Positions 60,537 through 64,000 of a DNA stretch of 64,000 nucleotides are shown piece after piece. Below the pieces are notes generated by a model. It had not been told where the DNA came from. It saw only the letters and a list, made by a program, of their open reading frames with translations, and searched no databases. Origin of the DNA: JALYLC01 sp963743275 (GTDB lineage: Bacteria > Actinomycetota > Thermoleophilia > Gaiellales > JALYLC01). The stretch's first letter is position 1, and the number at the start of each line of letters is the position of its first letter. Location of the stretch: contig CAVUPB010000001.1 of the NCBI GenBank assembly GCA_963743275.1, forward strand, positions 1-64,000, read 5' to 3'. The position numbers and the translations under genes were made by a program.

Positions 60537-61255
60537 GGCTTCCAGCCGTCGCGGCGCAGGCGCGCGACCATGCGCACGCCCTCGAGCGCGATGGCCGGAT
60601 GCATCTTCGACTGCCCGGCGGTGCGATCGCGGAACGTGAACGGCAGCTCGACGACCCGCAGGCCGGCGCGATGCGCGCGCTGCGTCGTCTCGACCTGGAA
60701 GACGTAGCCCTGCGAGCGCGTCGAGGCGACGTCGATGGCCGTGAGCGCGGAGGCCCGCCAGAGCTTGAGGCCGCCCGAGAGATCGGTGTAGGGCAGGCCG
60801 AGCGTGCGCGACGAGAGCGCGCACCCGACCCGGCTCGCGACGCGGCGGTGGAGCGGCCAGCCGTCGCTGCCGCCGCCGGGCGCATAGCGCGAGCCGAGCA
60901 CGAGGTCGGCGCCGCGGCCGAGCGCTGCGAGCATCTGCGGCAGGATCGCCGGCGGGTGCGAGAGATCGGCGTCGAGCTGGGCGATGGCGGCGTAGCCGCG
61001 CTCGAGCGCCCACGCGAAGCCGGCACGGTAGGCGTTGCCGAGACCGTCCTTGCCCGGGCGGTGGAGGACGTGCATCCACGGGCGCGTGGCGGCCAGGCGG
61101 TCGGCCAGCGCTCCGGTGCCGTCCGGCGAGGCGTCGTCGACGACGAGCAGCTCGATGCCGGGCGCCTCGCGCTCGAACGCTGCGACGAGACGATGCAGCG
61201 TGGCTGCCTCGTTGTAGGTGGGGACGACGGCGAGGGCGGGGGAGAATGTGCTCAC
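60500..61255 (-). CDS. Polyprenyl-phosphate mannose synthase-like GT2
   Basis: A 251-residue GT2 enzyme of the Ppm1/DPMS type: LAVVPTYNEAATLHRLVAAF, LLVVDDASPDGTGALAD, AIAQLDADLSHPPAILPQML and GLPYTDLSGGLKLWRASAL, with QVETTQRAHRAGLRVVELPF. It would transfer mannose (or a similar sugar) from GDP-sugar to polyprenyl phosphate on the cytosolic side. No membrane domain is fused. GTG 61255 is the likely start. It supplies a lipid-linked donor for GT-C enzymes such as that at 24.4 kb. Confidence 0.92.
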   Translation of the reverse strand: MSTFSPALAVVPTYNEAATLHRLVAAFEREAPGIELLVVDDASPDGTGALADRLAATRPWMHVLHRPGKDGLGNAYRAGFAWALERGYAAIAQLDADLSHPPAILPQMLAALGRGADLVLGSRYAPGGGSDGWPLHRRVASRVGCALSSRTLGLPYTDLSGGLKLWRASALTAIDVASTRSQGYVFQVETTQRAHRAGLRVVELPFTFRDRTAGQSKMHPAIALEGVRMVARLRRDGWKPQRVASAARTGA

Positions 61256-61425
61256 GGCCTCAGGATGCGCGCGCCCGCCAAGCCTGCCGGTGGCCGTCGA
61301 CGAGCGGTCGATCGCGACCGTTGAACGGCATTCGCAGACCCGGGGGGCGATATGCAAGACTGCGGAGCGAGGGGCCGGATGTGCGCGCGACAGCGTGCGC
61401 GTCGAGCGCCTGCTCGCCCGCCAGC

Positions 61426-61653
61426 ATGCTTCAGGAACTCGACAGCCGCCGCGAGGAGACCGCCACCGTGCGGCTGCTCTGGGACGATCGCACGCAGATC
61501 GTGTGGCTGCACGTGCAGGAGGACAGGGGTGCCGAGCACGTCGTCGGCGTACCTGCCCTCGAGGCGCGCGACGCATTCCTGTGCCCCTCGCTGTACATCG
61601 GCTTCGAGCAGGCGCTCGAGGGCGTGAGCAGCGAGGCGCTCGACCGCGCCTGA
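61426..61653 (+). CDS. Hypothetical 75-residue protein
   Basis: A short protein: RLLWDDRTQIVWLHVQED, HVVGVPALEARDAFL, LYIGFEQALEGVSSEAL. Composition and codon usage look genuine. ATG 61426 or GTG 61381 could be the start; the latter has gaggggc upstream. It lies divergent from the GT2 gene at 60500 and 7 bp before the twin palindromes. No family recognised. Confidence 0.6.
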   Translation: MLQELDSRREETATVRLLWDDRTQIVWLHVQEDRGAEHVVGVPALEARDAFLCPSLYIGFEQALEGVSSEALDRA

Positions 61654-61733
61654 CGCAAAGTTGGGGTCAGACCCCAACGTTGCGTGCGCATCGCGACGAC
61701 GGTGCACGGTTGGGGTCTGACCCCAATCGTGCA
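61653..61733. repeat. Two near-identical palindromic elements (tandem)
   Basis: Element 1 (61653-61685) is a near-perfect 33-bp palindrome around gttggggtcagaccccaac with arms acgcaa/ttgcgt. Element 2 (61703-61733) is a 31-bp palindrome around ttggggtctgaccccaa with arms tgcacg/cgtgca. They share the core and differ in the arms, with compensating changes, so the hairpin is conserved rather than the sequence. They lie between two plus-strand genes. They may be REP-type repeats or a double terminator. Confidence 0.8.
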
Positions 61734-61747
61734 GGCATGATTCGGCC

Positions 61748-62698
61748 GTGGCCGCCGCCGTCGACCTCGTCATCCCGAACCTCGACGGCGAGGCGCTCCT
61801 GGGCGCGTGCCTCGAGGGCGTCGCCGCCCAGACGCTGCAGCCGGTGCGCGTGCTCGTGATCGACAGCGGCTCGCGCGACGGCTCGCGCGCGATCACCGAG
61901 GCCCACGGCGCCGAATGGCACGCGCTGGCGGCCAACAACGGCTTCGCGGCCGCCGTCAATCACGGGATCGCGATCTCCGACAGCCCCTACGTGGCGTTGC
62001 TCAACAACGACGCCGTGCCCGAGCCGGGCTGGCTCGCCGCCCTGGTCGAGGCGCTCGAGCGCGACCCCGGGCTGTCCTTCGCGGCCTCGCGCATGCTCTT
62101 CACGGGCGAGCGCGGCGTCAACGCCGCGGGCGACGCCTTCGACGTGCGCGGCCGCGGCGGCTACAACCGCGGCATCCGCGAGCCCGACGGCCCGCGCTTC
62201 GACGAGCCCCGCATCGTCTTCGGCGCCTGTGCCGGCGCCGCGCTCTACCGCCGCGCGCTGTTTCACGACATCGGCCTCTTCGACGAGAGCCTGTTCCTGT
62301 CGTGGGAGGACGTCGATCTCGACCTCCGCGCCGCTCTGGCGGGCCACCGCTGCCTGTACGTGCCCGATGCGGTCGTTCACCACGCGCAGGGCGCGTCGTC
62401 GGGCGACTGGCGCGCGGCGCTCGAGCGGCGCAACAAGGCCATCCTGGCGCTCAAGGGCCTGCCCTTGCCGCTGCTCGCGCTCTACCTCGCACTCCTGCCG
62501 GCGCGCGAGGCCTACGAGACGCGCGCGGCCCGGGAGGGCGTGCGGGGCTACCTGCGGCGCCTGGCCCCCTACGCACGCGAAGCGCCGCGGGCGCTGCGCC
62601 GCCGCGGCGAGGTGCACCGGCGCACCGGCCTGCGCGAGCTGTGGCCGCTGCTCACGCGCGATTCGCTGCCGTACGAGCCTCGGCAGCGCTCGCGCTGA
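61748..62698 (+). CDS. GT2 glycosyltransferase (rhamnosyltransferase-like)
   Basis: A 316-residue GT2 of the WcaA/RfbF-like rhamnosyl/galactofuranosyl group: VIPNLDGEALLGACLEGVA, VIDSGSRDGSRA, LLNNDAVPEPGWLAAL (DXD equivalent), VFGACAGAALYRRALF and LSWEDVDLDLRAALAGHRC. No transmembrane segment. GTG start at 61748, 14 bp after the second palindrome. It precedes a coiled-coil protein and a methyltransferase on the same strand, which may modify the same glycan. Confidence 0.9.
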   Translation: MAAAVDLVIPNLDGEALLGACLEGVAAQTLQPVRVLVIDSGSRDGSRAITEAHGAEWHALAANNGFAAAVNHGIAISDSPYVALLNNDAVPEPGWLAALVEALERDPGLSFAASRMLFTGERGVNAAGDAFDVRGRGGYNRGIREPDGPRFDEPRIVFGACAGAALYRRALFHDIGLFDESLFLSWEDVDLDLRAALAGHRCLYVPDAVVHHAQGASSGDWRAALERRNKAILALKGLPLPLLALYLALLPAREAYETRAAREGVRGYLRRLAPYAREAPRALRRRGEVHRRTGLRELWPLLTRDSLPYEPRQRSR

Positions 62699-62731
62699 TC
62701 CGCCCGCCGTGCCGATACGATCCGGTCGCCG

Positions 62732-63004
62732 ATGACGACTTCGACCGACGAGCACCGGCGTCTCCTGGCTGAGGCGCTCGCGCGAGCCGACAGCGATATC
62801 GCCGAGTTGCGCGTCCGCGTCGCCGAGGGCGAACGGGTGGCCGCTGAGCTCACGACCGTGCAACGCCAGCTGGCCGTGTGCCGCGCAGAGTGCGCGCAGC
62901 TCCAGGTCGACCTCAGCGGAGTCATGGGCTCGTTGAGCTGGCGCGCCACGGCTCCGATCCGGTTCGCCGCGGCGCGGGCGCGCATGCTTCGGCGGGGCGG
63001 TTGA
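62732..63004 (+). CDS. Small coiled-coil protein
   Basis: A 90-residue protein, largely one long helix with heptad features (LAEALARADSDIAELRVRVA, ELTTVQRQLAVCRAEC, LQVDLSGVMG), ending in SLSWRATAPIRFAAARARM. Similar short coiled-coil modules with the SLSWR motif occur fused or adjacent to glycosyltransferases and methyltransferases in surface polysaccharide clusters, perhaps as scaffolds or chain-length tethers. A TACGAT near -15 suggests its own promoter. The stop overlaps the methyltransferase start (TTGA). Confidence 0.72.
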   Translation: MTTSTDEHRRLLAEALARADSDIAELRVRVAEGERVAAELTTVQRQLAVCRAECAQLQVDLSGVMGSLSWRATAPIRFAAARARMLRRGG

Positions 63005-64000
63005 CCGTCGACCCGGCCGACATCGAGCGCGCGTTTGCGGCCGACGGTCCGTGGCAGAGCCAGTTCGTAGTCGATGGCCGCCGCTACGGCGGCGACCTGC
63101 GCTACCAGGAGGATGGCCGTGTCGCCGAGTTCTTCGGGTGGGTCGGTGCGCCGTCCAGCGTGCTCGAGCTCGGTTCTCTCGAGGGAGCCCACTCCGCCCA
63201 GCTCGGTGCGGCACCATCGGTGGATCGGCTGGTCTGTCTCGAGGCGCGCGGAGAGAACGTTCGGCGGGCGCGCCGCGCGATGGCGGTACTCGGACTGTCG
63301 GATCGCGTTCAGATCGAGCAGGTCGACCTCGAGGACGCCGACCTCGGCAGATTCGGCACGTTCGACGCCGCATTCTGCGCAGGGCTGCTCTACCACCTGA
63401 GCCGGCCCTGGTTGCTGCTCAACGAACTCCGCCGGCGGGTCCAGCTGCTCTTCCTGGATACCCACGTCAGCTCGACCGGCAACATCGCGCTGGCCGGTTA
63501 CCCGGGGTGCCTCTACCGCGAACTCGGACTCGACGATCCGTTCAGCGGCGTCCAGGACTTCTCGTTCTGGCCCACAGCGGAGGCCCTCGATGACATGCTC
63601 GCCCAGGCCGGCTTCGCGGTCGTGCGCCGCAGCGACTGGCCCGACTGGCCGAATGGTCACCGCGTCCATCTGCTCTGCGAAGCGTCGCTGACGCCCGCAC
63701 CGGCACGCCCGGCCGCTCCGGCGACGACCGCACCTATCGTCGCACCCCCCCGCGAGATCGACGTCCCGTCACTCGATGCGTCCCCGGCCGAGCTCGATCA
63801 CTTCTTCGAGCGCACCGGCCCCTGGCAGACCCAGGTCGACATCGGCGGTCGCAGCTACGGCGGGCCGTATCCCTTCGGCCAGGGGGGCCGTGTCGAGCGC
63901 TTCCTCGAATGGAGCGGCAATCCCCGGCGGGTGCTCGAGCTCGGATCGCTCGAAGGCGGCTGCTCGATCGAGCTCGCGGCAGCGGCGTGCGTCGAGGAGC
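63001..64000 (+). CDS. Tandem-domain SAM methyltransferase (partial, runs off window)
   Basis: An open frame of 333 codons without a stop at the right edge. Domain 1 (about residues 1-240) contains PWQSQFVVDGRRYGGDLRYQ, the SAM motif VLELGSLEG, LEARGENVRRAR and FCAGLLYHLSRPW. After a Pro/Ala linker a second copy starts at about residue 263 with FERTGPWQTQVDIGGRSYGG and repeats VLELGSLEG. Class I methyltransferase folds in tandem are seen in glycan-modifying enzymes. TTG 63001 overlaps the previous stop, so translation is coupled. The 3' end is not in the window, so the total length is unknown. Confidence 0.8.
   Translation, partial: MTVDPADIERAFAADGPWQSQFVVDGRRYGGDLRYQEDGRVAEFFGWVGAPSSVLELGSLEGAHSAQLGAAPSVDRLVCLEARGENVRRARRAMAVLGLSDRVQIEQVDLEDADLGRFGTFDAAFCAGLLYHLSRPWLLLNELRRRVQLLFLDTHVSSTGNIALAGYPGCLYRELGLDDPFSGVQDFSFWPTAEALDDMLAQAGFAVVRRSDWPDWPNGHRVHLLCEASLTPAPARPAAPATTAPIVAPPREIDVPSLDASPAELDHFFERTGPWQTQVDIGGRSYGGPYPFGQGGRVERFLEWSGNPRRVLELGSLEGGCSIELAAAACVEE

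Noticed and set aside
1..64000. CRISPR arrays, insertion sequences, prophage or integron features
   Set aside because: I saw no regularly spaced direct repeats, transposase, integrase or phage structural genes anywhere in the window.

Overview
The window is very GC-rich, with strong G/C at third codon positions, frequent GTG/TTG starts, many 4-bp start/stop overlaps (ATGA, GTGA, TTGA), several ECF-type sigma factors and no mobile elements. This points to a chromosomal segment of a high-GC Actinomycetota, most likely a Thermoleophilia/Solirubrobacterales-like lineage. The phylum is a reasonable inference; the class is a guess that needs marker genes.

Layout. 1-5.1 kb: the 3' end of a tRNA, a two-part HD/LuxR regulator, a signal-less periplasmic-binding-type protein, then an ECF sigma factor and its membrane partner, both broken by -1 frameshifts. 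5.1-8.8 kb: glutamate decarboxylase coupled to a class II amidotransferase, and an orphan histidine kinase. 9-20 kb: two GH26-like secreted enzymes flanking a sulfur-linked block. That block holds an Fe-S/NrfD fusion, a molybdopterin oxidoreductase, a TorD chaperone, a SulP transporter, two rhodanese-type proteins (one fused to a persulfide dioxygenase) and a divergent ArsR regulator. The two oxidoreductase genes carry about a dozen single-base frameshifts. 20-32 kb: a cell-surface polysaccharide cluster of GT2/GT4 glycosyltransferases, multi-span membrane proteins, a GT2-deacetylase fusion and a Wzm/Wzt exporter, separated by a 160-bp palindrome.

32-39.4 kb is the most distinctive part. A MarR gene whose start codon lies in tandem perfect palindromes is divergent from a deiodinase-like selenoprotein, read through an in-frame TGA followed by a SECIS-like hairpin. 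Next come a SnoaL-like protein and a 1075-residue UnbU-UnbV-like fusion, then cupins and an ECF sigma / zinc-finger anti-sigma / cysteine dioxygenase operon with a tiny upstream ORF. 39.5-54.6 kb is a catabolic region: nitroreductase, allantoinase-like and M20 amidohydrolases, M19 dipeptidase (frameshifted), a two-subunit ThDP decarboxylase, a cytosine-deaminase-like amidohydrolase, an SDR and a ribose-type ABC transporter whose ATPase and second permease are one polypeptide, plus an NmrA-like protein. 54.7-60.5 kb holds envelope and secreted proteins: a delta-60 repeat protein, an SDR, an M74 endopeptidase, PhoX and a PhnD-like binding protein. 60.5-64 kb returns to surface glycans: GT2 enzymes, a coiled-coil protein and a tandem-domain methyltransferase running off the right edge, with twin palindromes between genes.

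No gene-free stretch exceeds 300 bases. No CRISPR array, insertion sequence, prophage or replication origin was seen.
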